Assembly (NCBI GenBank): GCA_001584565.1
Contig: LSFY01000001.1
Location: forward strand, 1,226,001-1,290,000
DNA from: Alkalithermobacter thermoalcaliphilus JW-YL-7 = DSM 7308
Lineage (GTDB): Bacteria > Bacillota > Clostridia > Peptostreptococcales > Peptostreptococcaceae
DNA: 64,000 nucleotides
Direction of reading: 5' to 3'
Position numbers and translations under genes: made by a program. The notes below the pieces were generated by a model. It did no database searches. It was not told the origin of the DNA and saw only the letters and a program-made list of their open reading frames with translations. This document shows positions 1 through 8,290 of this stretch, piece by piece (position 1 is the first letter of the stretch; each line of letters opens with the position of its first letter).

Positions 1-1249
1 GCAAAATAAACACACCATAATTTGATAAGTAATCTCTAAAATCACAAGAAGAATATCCCCTAGGAAGACCTAAGAAAAAATTTATTCCTCCTTTTGGTTT
101 TATATACTCTAATGGGCCTTTAAGATTATTTTCTATCAAATATTTGGCTTTGTCAAATCTTATTTTATAAATTTTTTCTAAGTTCATAAGGTGAGTTTTC
201 CAATCAAAATATTTTATATAGTAATAAAGGGCTCCTTGAACTAACCCTGAGGTCGATATATCACTTGAATGCTTAGCAATAGAAAGCTTTGTGATAAGGT
301 TAGATGGAACTTCCATAAAACCTATCCTTAATCCTGGCATAAGAAGTTTTGAAAAACTTTTTATGTATATAACTTTGTTATATTTGTCATAATGCCTTAA
401 TGTATAATTATCATCTGAATCAAATTTAAAATCGCTCAAAAAGTCATCTTCTATAATATAAAAATCATACTCTTTAGCAAGATCTATAATTTTTTCTTTT
501 TTTTGCTTGCTATAAGATATTCCTGTTGGATTTTGATAGTTAGGCATTAAATATAGTAGTTTAGGCCTTAATTTTTCTAGCTTTTTCTTTAGTATTCCTA
601 TATCTATTCCATCTTCAAGCATAGGAATCTGAATTGCTTTAACTCCTTTAGTTTTAAACACCTCAATAGCTCCACTATAAGTTGGCATTTCAACAAACGC
701 AAAATCTCCATAACTTAAGATAGCTTTACATATTAAGTCTATACCTTGCTGAGCTCCAGATATTATTTGTATCTTATTTATATGTGAGTATATTTTTAAA
801 TCTTTTAAATAATCGCAAATGGAACTTCTCAGTTTTAAATTTCCAAGTCCATCTTCATAATCAAATATCTTAGCCCCTTCTTTTTCTAAACACATATTTA
901 TAGCTTTTTTAAAATCTTCTATAGGAAAAATATCTAAAGATGGGGTTGCACTGTCAAATGTTATACCTTGCCTTTTGTAATCATGAATTTGATAACTTTC
1001 TTCTTTTTTCACTTCTTTTACATAACATCCACTTCCTGCAACTTTATATACATACCCTTCATATTCTAATAAATCATATGCCTTAACTATCGTACTAGTG
1101 TTAACACCTAATATTTTAGATAACTTTCTTATAGGAATAAGCTTTTGATTTTTCTTTAGTTTTCCTTGCTGTATCATATCCTTTATATTATTGTAGATTT
1201 GCAAATACTTAGGCAAATTATCATCTAATTTAAATTCTATATTTTCCAA
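1..1249 (-). CDS. MocR/PdxR-family regulator (GntR HTH fused to aminotransferase), C-terminus cut by window edge
   Basis: I read this on the minus strand from a TTG at 1249 (ribosome site AGGTGA five bases upstream) to the window edge with no stop; 416 codons are present. The N-terminal ~70 residues form a GntR-type winged helix (a KLSKILGVNTSTIVKAYDLL-type recognition helix). The rest is a fold-type-I aminotransferase domain with the NYQNPTG motif and the PLP-lysine motif SFSKLLMPGLRIGF. MocR proteins are PLP-sensing transcription factors, often controlling vitamin B6 or amino-acid genes. Family members are about 460-480 residues, so roughly 50 C-terminal residues lie outside. The target genes cannot be told from this window. 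Confidence 0.9.
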   Translation of the reverse strand, partial: MENIEFKLDDNLPKYLQIYNNIKDMIQQGKLKKNQKLIPIRKLSKILGVNTSTIVKAYDLLEYEGYVYKVAGSGCYVKEVKKEESYQIHDYKRQGITFDSATPSLDIFPIEDFKKAINMCLEKEGAKIFDYEDGLGNLKLRSSICDYLKDLKIYSHINKIQIISGAQQGIDLICKAILSYGDFAFVEMPTYSGAIEVFKTKGVKAIQIPMLEDGIDIGILKKKLEKLRPKLLYLMPNYQNPTGISYSKQKKEKIIDLAKEYDFYIIEDDFLSDFKFDSDDNYTLRHYDKYNKVIYIKSFSKLLMPGLRIGFMEVPSNLITKLSIAKHSSDISTSGLVQGALYYYIKYFDWKTHLMNLEKIYKIRFDKAKYLIENNLKGPLEYIKPKGGINFFLGLPRGYSSCDFRDYLSNYGVFIL

Positions 1250-1277
1250 TTCTATCACCTATAATATTATAACAAAA

Positions 1278-1314
1278 AACCTTATCTTAATGTCAGTTTC
1301 ATTAAGATAAGGTT
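1278..1314 (-). terminator. Intrinsic terminator of the small Cys-rich gene
   Basis: A 15-bp perfect inverted repeat (AACCTTATCTTAATG and its complement) with a 7-base loop is followed on the minus strand by a run of six T. It separates the small gene at 1322-1492 from the MocR regulator downstream of it. Confidence 0.85.
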
Positions 1315-1321
1315 TAAATTC

Positions 1322-1492
1322 TTAACCTTCTTGTATTAAAGTTTTTTCGTACATTTCGCATTTTTCCTTAAAACATATACCTCCTACGCAATGTATACAA
1401 GATACTACGCCACATTTTCTTCCTTCAAAGAATATATTTTCTATTTCAATATCATCTAAAACATCAACATCTTTTCTTATTAAATCTAGCAT
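1322..1492 (-). CDS. Small cysteine-rich protein, unknown function
   Basis: A 56-residue protein starting at ATG 1492, with a strong AGGAGGGG ribosome site five bases before the start and a hairpin terminator directly after the stop, so it is a well-formed gene. The second half carries five cysteines in the pattern C-x5-C-x2-C-x4-C-x5-C (KCGVVSCIHC, GGICFKEKC), suggesting a metal or Fe-S site or disulfides. The N-terminal half is acidic (DVDVLDDIEIEN). I do not recognise the family. It has its own terminator and lies between the MocR gene and hisK, which are read away from each other. Confidence 0.7.
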   Translation of the reverse strand: MLDLIRKDVDVLDDIEIENIFFEGRKCGVVSCIHCVGGICFKEKCEMYEKTLIQEG

Positions 1493-1704
1493 GCTAACCC
1501 CTCCTTATTTTTAAATTTATTTATCTTTATGATTATATTATATGTTCTTTCTTACAATATTATTATATGATTTTTTCATTTGTTTGTCAATTGAATTAAG
1601 GAATAAATCATTATTCATTTTTCACGGTTTTTTTCAAATTTTTGATTCCATTCTGCAATATCTAGTTTGTCCATATTCATGGATTTAATATATATTTTTA
1701 ACTT

Positions 1705-1733
1705 TTGCATATGGTATACTTTATATATATATA
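1705..1733 (+). promoter_or_regulatory. Candidate sigma-A promoter of hisK
   Basis: TTGCAT (1705-1710), a 17-base spacer, then TATAAT (1728-1733). The ribosome site begins only a few bases past the expected transcription start, so the leader would be very short; an alternative -10 is TATACT at 1715-1720, with a poor -35. Confidence 0.5.
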
Positions 1734-1751
1734 ATACGAGGAGGTTTAGTA

Positions 1752-2552
1752 ATGTTTTTCGATTATCATGTACACTCTAATTTCTCATCTGATTGTAAAA
1801 CTGATATGATTGACACTATAAATAAAGCTATTGAGCTTAATGTATCAGAAATTTGTTTTACTGATCACATAGACTACGATTATCCAGATGTGAGTATTGA
1901 TTTTGATATAGATCTTGAAAAATATTTTGAAAGATTAAAACATCTATCTTCGAAATATAAAGATAATATTAAAATCAAAACTGGAATAGAGATAGGGCTT
2001 CAACCTCATATAATTGAAAAATGCAATGAAAGTATATCAAGCTTTCCTTTTGACTTTGTTATTTGCTCTATTCATACAGCTGAGAAAAAAGATCTTTATA
2101 ACGGAGATTTATTCAAGGGAATTTCTCAACAACAAGCATATGAAAAATATTATCTTGATGTGTTAAATATAGTAAAAAATTTTGATAATTACTCTGTTGT
2201 TGGACATTTAGATATTATAAAAAGATATGGATCATTCCAAAGCCCTTTAAATGACTCTATTTTCGAAGATATATTAATAGAAATACTTAAAAATATAATA
2301 GACAAAGGTAAAGGAATTGAGGTAAATTCATCTGGTTTTAGGTATGGACTTAATAGCACCTCTCCAACAGTAGATATATTAAAATTATATAAAAAATTAG
2401 GTGGAACAATAATAACTACTGGATCTGATGCTCACTGTGTGCAGCATTTATGTTATAAATTTGATTATGTATACGAATTATTAAAAGAAATAGGTTTTAA
2501 ATATGTATCTACCTTTACTAAAATGAAGCCTAATTTTATAAAAATAAGCTAG
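1752..2552 (+). CDS. hisK: Histidinol-phosphatase, PHP family
   Basis: A 266-residue PHP-domain phosphoesterase. The metal-binding motifs are visible in order: HVHSNFS near the N-terminus, TDHID (~38-42), GIEIG (~78), ICSIHTA (~105), GHLD (~151) and GSDAH (~226). HisK/HisJ enzymes remove phosphate from L-histidinol phosphate in histidine biosynthesis. Ribosome site GAGGAGG precedes ATG. The gene is alone, away from other his genes, which is common for PHP-type HisK in Firmicutes. Other PHP phosphatases are possible, but length and motif spacing fit HisK well. Confidence 0.85.
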   Translation: MFFDYHVHSNFSSDCKTDMIDTINKAIELNVSEICFTDHIDYDYPDVSIDFDIDLEKYFERLKHLSSKYKDNIKIKTGIEIGLQPHIIEKCNESISSFPFDFVICSIHTAEKKDLYNGDLFKGISQQQAYEKYYLDVLNIVKNFDNYSVVGHLDIIKRYGSFQSPLNDSIFEDILIEILKNIIDKGKGIEVNSSGFRYGLNSTSPTVDILKLYKKLGGTIITTGSDAHCVQHLCYKFDYVYELLKEIGFKYVSTFTKMKPNFIKIS

Positions 2553-2570
2553 GAATTTCCCTAGCTTATT
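2543..2570. terminator. Bidirectional terminator between hisK and the MtaD-type gene
   Basis: An 11-bp stem (AATAAGCTAGG) lies between the two convergent genes; both stop codons fall inside the hairpin. T-rich sequence follows on both strands. Confidence 0.8.
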
Positions 2571-3832
2571 AATTTATTTATTTCAAAATAAAGCTTTTCT
2601 AAATCTATCGTTTTTAACTGTCTTTTTTCCATAAGTATCTTTCCATCAACAATAACAGTATCAACATCACTGCCTTGTGCTGAATAAACTATATTAGATA
2701 CAGTATCGAAATTAGGATATAAATGAGGCTTGTTCATATCTATCATTACTAAATCCGCTTTATACCCTTCTCTTATGTTACCCATATTATCAATTCCAAA
2801 TATATGCTTTCCATTTTGTGTTGCCATTTTCAAAACTTCACTAGCCTTTACTAGCATTGGATCCATATTGTATCCTTTATGAATCAAAGATGCTATATGC
2901 ATTTCTTCTATAATATTTACATTGTTATTACTTGCACACCCATCAGTTCCTATTGTAACTATTCCTTGTTTTGCAATTATTTTATGAATAGGAGAAAATC
3001 CACTTGCAAGTTTTAGGTTTGAACTTGGGTTGTGTAAACATATAACTTTTTTATTTGAGATTATATCTATATCTTCATCATCTAAATGAACACAGTGGGC
3101 TGCCATAACCTTTATATCAAAATATCCTAATTCATCAAAATACTTAACAGGACTTACTCCATACTTTTCTATACTATAGTCGTATTCAGTTTTAGTTTCT
3201 GCTATATGAGTATGAATACTTACATTCAATTGTTTTGCAAGTTCTAGAGAATCTATTAAAAATTCTTTTGAGCATGTGTACATTGCGTGTGGAGCTATTG
3301 CAACTTGAATTCTTCCATTATCTAAATTGTGATATTTACTATAAACCTGTTTTATCTCTTGTTTTATATTTTCCGAAAGAATATCTCCATTTATACTAAC
3401 TCCTATGCTAGCTCTTATTCCTGAATCATATGCTGCTTTACATACATTTTCAGATAAAAAATACATATCATTTATCCCAGTCGTTCCACATTTTATCATT
3501 TCAGCAAGTGTAAGAATAGATCCGTAATATATGTGCTCTTTAGTCAATGTTTTCTCTTTAGGGAATATATGGTTGTAAAGCCAATCCATCAAAGACGTAT
3601 CCGATCCTACATTTCTAAGTAAACTCATCGGAAGATGTGTGTGTGAATTTATGAATCCTGGCAAAAGCAATTTGTTTTTACCATCTATTTCATAATCTGG
3701 GTTAAAATTTTCTAATTTTTTTTCGGAAATAAATTTTATAGTGTCATTTTCAATGCCAACAAAAACAGACTTTTTAACTTCAATTTCTTCATTATACTGA
3801 ATTATATCTACGTCTTTTATTAAAATCTTCAT
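2561..3832 (-). CDS. mtaD: 5-methylthioadenosine/S-adenosylhomocysteine deaminase (amidohydrolase)
   Basis: A 423-residue amidohydrolase if started at ATG 3832, which has an AAAGGGAG ribosome site; an upstream in-frame extension of eight residues is possible but less likely. Metal-ligand motifs of the ATZ/TRZ subgroup are present: GFINSHTHLPM, THIAET, AAHCVHL, and the late GTDG. The pattern matches MtaD, a zinc enzyme that deaminates methylthioadenosine or S-adenosylhomocysteine to the inosine forms and so feeds methionine salvage. It is convergent with hisK and stands alone. Related deaminases (SsnA, guanine deaminase) are less similar in motif wording. Confidence 0.82.
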   Translation of the reverse strand: MKILIKDVDIIQYNEEIEVKKSVFVGIENDTIKFISEKKLENFNPDYEIDGKNKLLLPGFINSHTHLPMSLLRNVGSDTSLMDWLYNHIFPKEKTLTKEHIYYGSILTLAEMIKCGTTGINDMYFLSENVCKAAYDSGIRASIGVSINGDILSENIKQEIKQVYSKYHNLDNGRIQVAIAPHAMYTCSKEFLIDSLELAKQLNVSIHTHIAETKTEYDYSIEKYGVSPVKYFDELGYFDIKVMAAHCVHLDDEDIDIISNKKVICLHNPSSNLKLASGFSPIHKIIAKQGIVTIGTDGCASNNNVNIIEEMHIASLIHKGYNMDPMLVKASEVLKMATQNGKHIFGIDNMGNIREGYKADLVMIDMNKPHLYPNFDTVSNIVYSAQGSDVDTVIVDGKILMEKRQLKTIDLEKLYFEINKLIS

Positions 3833-3948
3833 GAAAACAACTCCCTTTCTTCTCATTGAATTTAAACAATTTTAAAACAAAATTCGTCTTTTTTCAACAT
3901 GTAATATTTTTATTTTTTAAAGAATAAATTTAAACAGGAGGTGATGTA

Positions 3949-5274
3949 TTGAAAATTCCGAATCTTTTATATTCAACAGTTGTTTTAACTGTATCTAATG
4001 TTTTTATAAGATTATTAGGATTTTTATATAAAATATTTCTATCTAATACCATGGGTACTCACTTTTTAGGACTTTTTCATTTAGTATTTCATTTTCTTAC
4101 TATGTGTATATCTATCACCACAACAGGAATCCCTGTTGCTCTTAGTTGTTTAGTTTCTAAAGAAAAAGCTTTAGGAAATAAAAATTCAATGAATAATTTT
4201 TTAATATCTACTTTATATTTGTCTTTTATTATTTCTATTTTTATAAGTATAATTGTAATTTTAAACAGTAAATTTCTAAGCATTAAAATGCTTCATTCTG
4301 ATAAATATCAAATAATAATATTATTAATAACTCCAGCTGTTTCATTGATAACTATATCTAATATTTTAAGGGGATATTTCTACGGATTAAAAAAAGTATG
4401 GATCTGTGCTATAGGTCAGCTCTTAGAACAAATTTTTAGAATTTTATTTGTTATATCTCTATTTTTATATATAAAAAATTCTAACACTTATATACTAATA
4501 GCTATTTTAGCTATTTCTTTAGGAGAAATAGTAAACATATTTTTTATAACTGTTAATCTTATAAACGAACACGATTTTAAAATGGATCATCATGTAAAGT
4601 TTACTGACTTTTTATCTAATATAAAAACAATAATAAAAATATCTTTTCCCATAACATTTAATAGAATATTTGTTGAGTTTATTAAGTTTTTTAACTCTAT
4701 ACTTATACCTAAAAAACTTGTTTTAAGCGGAATGTCTTATAATAAAGCTTTAAGTATGTATGGTATAATCTCTGGAATGGTCTTTCCATTTTTGTTTTTA
4801 CCTTTTGTTATAATATCTGCACTAGTTATAAATTTAATTCCTAGTTTATCCCAAGAGCTACCTAAAAAAAATTATTCATTGATAAATAAAAAAATTAATT
4901 TTTCTTTAGCCTTATCACTTGTAATAGCTACATTGTCTTTTATCTTTTTTATATTATTCGGAGATAATGTTTGTAATTTTGTTTATAAAAATGAGCTTGC
5001 CGGTAGATATCTTCAAATTCTATCTATAGGTGGATTTTTTATGATATTAAATCACACACTTTCAGGAATCCTTCACGGCATAGGTAAAGAATATATGTCG
5101 ACATTTAATAATATATTAGGACTTTTAATAGAATTAATTTGCATTTATACTTTAGTTCCTATAAAAAATATAAATATATATGGATTTATTTATGGATTTA
5201 TACTATGTAATTTTGTAGTATGTATACTTCATTTAATAACTTTATATAACGAAAAAAAAAGATGGGTATATTAA
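3949..5274 (+). CDS. spoVB: Stage V sporulation protein B-like polysaccharide flippase
   Basis: A 441-residue integral membrane protein of the MOP/MviN-type flippase superfamily, with about 12 predicted membrane segments. The start is TTG at 3949 after AGGAGGTGATGTA. The opening residues (PNLLYSTVVLTVSNVFIRLLGF) and the GIPVALS motif match SpoVB, which is needed for spore cortex formation and probably moves lipid-linked peptidoglycan precursor across the membrane. It is shorter than typical SpoVB (~515 residues), mainly at the C-terminus, where it ends shortly after the last hydrophobic segment. A related flippase with another lipid-linked substrate is possible. Confidence 0.8.
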   Translation: MKIPNLLYSTVVLTVSNVFIRLLGFLYKIFLSNTMGTHFLGLFHLVFHFLTMCISITTTGIPVALSCLVSKEKALGNKNSMNNFLISTLYLSFIISIFISIIVILNSKFLSIKMLHSDKYQIIILLITPAVSLITISNILRGYFYGLKKVWICAIGQLLEQIFRILFVISLFLYIKNSNTYILIAILAISLGEIVNIFFITVNLINEHDFKMDHHVKFTDFLSNIKTIIKISFPITFNRIFVEFIKFFNSILIPKKLVLSGMSYNKALSMYGIISGMVFPFLFLPFVIISALVINLIPSLSQELPKKNYSLINKKINFSLALSLVIATLSFIFFILFGDNVCNFVYKNELAGRYLQILSIGGFFMILNHTLSGILHGIGKEYMSTFNNILGLLIELICIYTLVPIKNINIYGFIYGFILCNFVVCILHLITLYNEKKRWVY

Positions 5275-5290
5275 AATCCATCTTTTTTTT
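5252..5290. terminator. Bidirectional terminator between spoVB and the convergent surface-protein gene
   Basis: A GATGG/CCATC stem flanked by A-run and T-run (AAAAAAAGATGG pairing with CCATCTTTTTTT) overlaps the ends of both convergent genes. Confidence 0.8.
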
Positions 5291-6272
5291 CATGTATATC
5301 TGTAAAACCTACAAAAGATATTCCACAGCAATATGTTCCAAATGCTGCATCTAACCTGTATTTTTTAATATCCTCTTTGTTGTTTGTAACAAATTTATAT
5401 CTTATTATATTTTCTTGAGTACTTTTATAATCTTCTTTTGGATTACTCCACGTTTTTCCATAATCTAAAGAATAACTGCTATAAATTTTATCCATCTGAA
5501 TCCACATATTCCATAACACATTGTTTGTTTTTATAAGTGTTGGGAACGAGCAATTAGAATACTCGGATAAATATAAATTATTCATAACATTAAAAGAATT
5601 TTCAGTTAAATATCCACTCATATATCTTACAACTAGATTTTCGTTTACAAATTCAGACCATGTAATATTATACATATTTATTTCATCACACAATGCTGAC
5701 AAATATATCTTTTTATTTGATGTATGTGTAATTTGAACAGGATTATTCCATATTTTTAAAGCTGTATTAAATCTACTCCAAAATATTTCTTCATTACCTT
5801 CTACATTATTAAAATAAAATATACTTACATTATCGTCTTTTTCAATTACTATAAATGGATTTATAATAGGATATACATATATTATATCTACATTATTTTC
5901 AATCTAATTATTTCCATCGTAATAGTGACTCGCTATATGCCATATTTTTCTATTGTTTGTATCTTGAACATAATACATTATATGAATATTTTTTTCATAT
6001 TTTTTTATATATAAATTTTTCACTAAATATTTTTCATCATCATAATCGAACAAATTTTTGGTTATCAAATTAAAATTCTCATCTTCATACATATACACAA
6101 CCTTTCCACCCTTACAACTAGCTATTCCATAAAATTTATCTTTCGTATCTATTTTTATACAATAATCATTTCCCAAAACATTTTCTAGAATTTTTCTTTC
6201 TTTTATAGTTTTATTAGTATATCTAAACTCTTTTATACACAGATTGCTATCTTTTATATAAAATAAAATCAT
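5271..6272 (-). pseudogene. Asp-box (sialidase-like propeller) protein interrupted by an in-frame amber stop
   Basis: One continuous reading frame of 333 codons is broken only by a TAG at 5904-5906. Upstream is a 122-residue part; downstream the frame continues without another stop to 5271, including a 143-residue stretch that could start at TTG 5702. The downstream part has an Asp-box, SLDYGKTWS, typical of sialidase/BNR-type beta-propellers. The N-terminus begins abruptly at FYIKD, whereas the two related genes upstream have 16-18 more residues before the equivalent FY motif, so the start seems lost. The function is unknown; cell-surface or spore-surface carbohydrate recognition is a guess from the fold. 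No signal peptide is visible. Confidence 0.7.
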
Positions 6273-6356
6273 ATCTTCAAAGGAAAGATAAAGTGTGATA
6301 TATTTATTAAAGTTAAATATACAGATGGAAAAATTGGCACTCTTAATGGTTCTATA

Positions 6357-6803
6357 ATGACAGACTTAGAGAATATCCCTAAAGAATTCCTAACAGCTAA
6401 CTTATGTATACCTTCAACTGCAGCAGCTATGAAGCCTTTTTTAGCAGAATTTTGTGCAGTTATATGTAACTTTGATGTAATAGGAGGAATAAATGGTTTT
6501 TCTCAAGAATGTCCTAAACCACATTCAGACGAAGAATCTCAAGTAAATAAATCAGTCAACTCATCTCAAAAAACTACAGATATAACATTTAATGGTATTC
6601 TTACTTTATGTATAACTTGCGAAAAGAAAGTTAAAGTTCCTGTTCAACTTTGTGTTTTATCTACAGGTTTTTGCGATCAAGGAGCTATACAACCAACAGT
6701 TTGTTCAGAATTCCCTAAATTATTCCCTGACCAAGTCAATATCATCAATTTCTCAAATGTACCTCGTTTTGATTGGCTAGAATCATTTACACCTAAAATA
6801 TGA
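6357..6803 (+). CDS. Unrecognised Cys-containing protein, start codon apparently lost
   Basis: The annotated ATG at 6357 gives 148 residues but has no ribosome site. The frame stays open upstream to 6267. An AAAGGA site at 6279-6284 sits six bases before codon 6291, which is AAG; an ATG there would give a well-initiated 170-residue protein whose extra residues look like coding sequence (IKVKYTDGKIGTLNGSI). So the original start was probably AAG's ATG ancestor. The protein has about nine cysteines, no signal peptide and no motif I recognise; resemblance to spore-surface proteins is only an impression. It lies inverted between two related minus-strand genes and overlaps the 3' end of one by 127 bases. 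Confidence 0.55.
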   Translation: MTDLENIPKEFLTANLCIPSTAAAMKPFLAEFCAVICNFDVIGGINGFSQECPKPHSDEESQVNKSVNSSQKTTDITFNGILTLCITCEKKVKVPVQLCVLSTGFCDQGAIQPTVCSEFPKLFPDQVNIINFSNVPRFDWLESFTPKI

Positions 6804-7720
6804 ACTTTTCTATTTATTAAATCTTCATATGTATCAATAAATTTATTTTTAAATTCCTTTTTTATGTATCTAATATCTGAACTACCTTGGGTATAAGCTA
6901 TGTCTGTTATTGTTTTTTCAAAAGAATGTTTATTTTTAATTTTTACATAGCTATTACAATATTTATATATAATTATAACTTCATCATTTATTTCAAATAT
7001 TTTAAACTCTAAATCTGTACTACCTTCAATCAAGTTTATTTTCCAGTTTTTACATTCATGTATATCTTTATATGCATAATATGTGTTTTTTCCGTCTTCA
7101 GAATATATTATATGAATACATCTTTTAGAATCTATAAAAAAATTTTTTATCTTTATATTGTTGATTGTCAATCCTAAATTCAAGGGTAAACTCCATTGTT
7201 TCTTTAAGTCTGAATACACAAGTAGTGATAACTCAATTTTATCTCCTTTTTCTAGTTTCGATAATACAAATATATCATTCTCAACATTATCTATAAAATA
7301 TGTATTTTCACCTTTTACTAGTGTTCTACTTTTTAAATAATCAATTTTCCAGTTTATATTATTTTTGTACAAGTGAACAATTTTGGAGGATTCACCTAAC
7401 TTGCTTTCTAAAGTATAGAATATATGTGTATTTTCTTCTACACTTATTACTTTTATATAATCTACTAGGCTTATTTTCCCTAATCTTTTCAAAACTGTCT
7501 TGCTCCATCTATTATTAAAATATGTCAAATAGTATAGTTCTTCATCTGTTATGCATACAATATAAACATTGCCCCTGCAATCTATACTCACATCATAGTT
7601 TTTAACTCCAGTCATTAATATATTATTATCATCTTTAGAATTTATATATATACAATTATCTTCATAAAAAATGGTTGAAATATCATTATTATATCCATTT
7701 ATAATAACTTTTTTATTCAT
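6677..7720 (-). CDS. Propeller-like surface-type protein, second paralogue, C-terminus replaced
   Basis: 347 residues from ATG 7718-7720 (AAAGGGGA ribosome site). It has the repeated short beta-strand texture of the neighbours (for example IFYEDNCIYINS near the start, comparable to LFYIDDKNLHMQ and LFYIKDSNLCIK in the other two), so it is a diverged paralogue. Repeats resemble the sheets of a beta-propeller: VYIVCITDEELYYL, THIFYTLESK, HIIYSEDGKNTYYAY. The last ~40 residues are read antisense to the inverted gene at 6357-6803, so the native C-terminus was probably lost at a junction near 6800. No signal peptide. The function is unknown. Confidence 0.6.
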   Translation of the reverse strand: MNKKVIINGYNNDISTIFYEDNCIYINSKDDNNILMTGVKNYDVSIDCRGNVYIVCITDEELYYLTYFNNRWSKTVLKRLGKISLVDYIKVISVEENTHIFYTLESKLGESSKIVHLYKNNINWKIDYLKSRTLVKGENTYFIDNVENDIFVLSKLEKGDKIELSLLVYSDLKKQWSLPLNLGLTINNIKIKNFFIDSKRCIHIIYSEDGKNTYYAYKDIHECKNWKINLIEGSTDLEFKIFEINDEVIIIYKYCNSYVKIKNKHSFEKTITDIAYTQGSSDIRYIKKEFKNKFIDTYEDLINRKVHILGVNDSSQSKRGTFEKLMILTWSGNNLGNSEQTVGCIAP

Positions 7721-7778
7721 AAACTATTCCCCTTTTTCGACTTGATAATAATATATATGTATCACAATAAATATATAT

Positions 7779-8249
7779 TTAATTATTATGTCTTACCAAT
7801 AAATCTTTAATATATTTTTTTATTTTTTTATAATACGAACTAATTCCTTTATTTTTTTGGCTTGCAAATAAAATTTGTATCTTTTCATTTAAATCATTGT
7901 AGTCCTTTTTTAAATTTTCTAAGTCTTGATAAAAAGAATATTTAATTTCGTCGACATCTTTATCAAGCTTATCTATCTTACGAAAGATATATTCCTTCGA
8001 AATAGTTTGTTCATAGTCCAAAATATCCAAATTTATCTCGCTTTCTTTTATTTGATATGACACATATTTAATCCATTCGATAAATTGTTCTCTATGTAGA
8101 TCTTTTATATATTGTTTATATCCTTCATCTCGTTTAAGTAAATCTTTTTCAATATCCAAACCAGGAATTGATATGCACCTTTTATCATAGGTATATATGT
8201 TTTTTAGTCTTACATTTTCAAAAGATTTATATCTATTCCCTATATACAC
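7779..8249 (-). CDS. Coiled-coil C-terminal part of a frameshifted propeller protein
   Basis: 156 residues from a GTG at 8249 that has no ribosome site. The frame is open further upstream to about 8327 (NWKKLWENIEVVARDLDLDL) and would join the preceding 8291-9139 gene after a -1 shift. Much of the part is charged and heptad-like (DKLDKDVDEIKYSFYQDLE and following), predicting a coiled coil that could oligomerise the propeller head. I think this is not an independent gene but the tail of one ~459-residue protein. Which of mutation, recoding or sequence error applies cannot be decided here. Confidence 0.55.
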   Translation of the reverse strand: MYIGNRYKSFENVRLKNIYTYDKRCISIPGLDIEKDLLKRDEGYKQYIKDLHREQFIEWIKYVSYQIKESEINLDILDYEQTISKEYIFRKIDKLDKDVDEIKYSFYQDLENLKKDYNDLNEKIQILFASQKNKGISSYYKKIKKYIKDLLVRHNN

Positions 8250-8290
8250 TGACTTTACTAGATCTAGATCTAAATCTCGAGCTACTACTT

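Noticed and set aside
5904-5906. Pyrrolysine codon at the internal TAG
   Set aside because: There is no pyl gene or methyltransferase context in this window, and the protein is not of a type known to use pyrrolysine; treated as nonsense or read-through.
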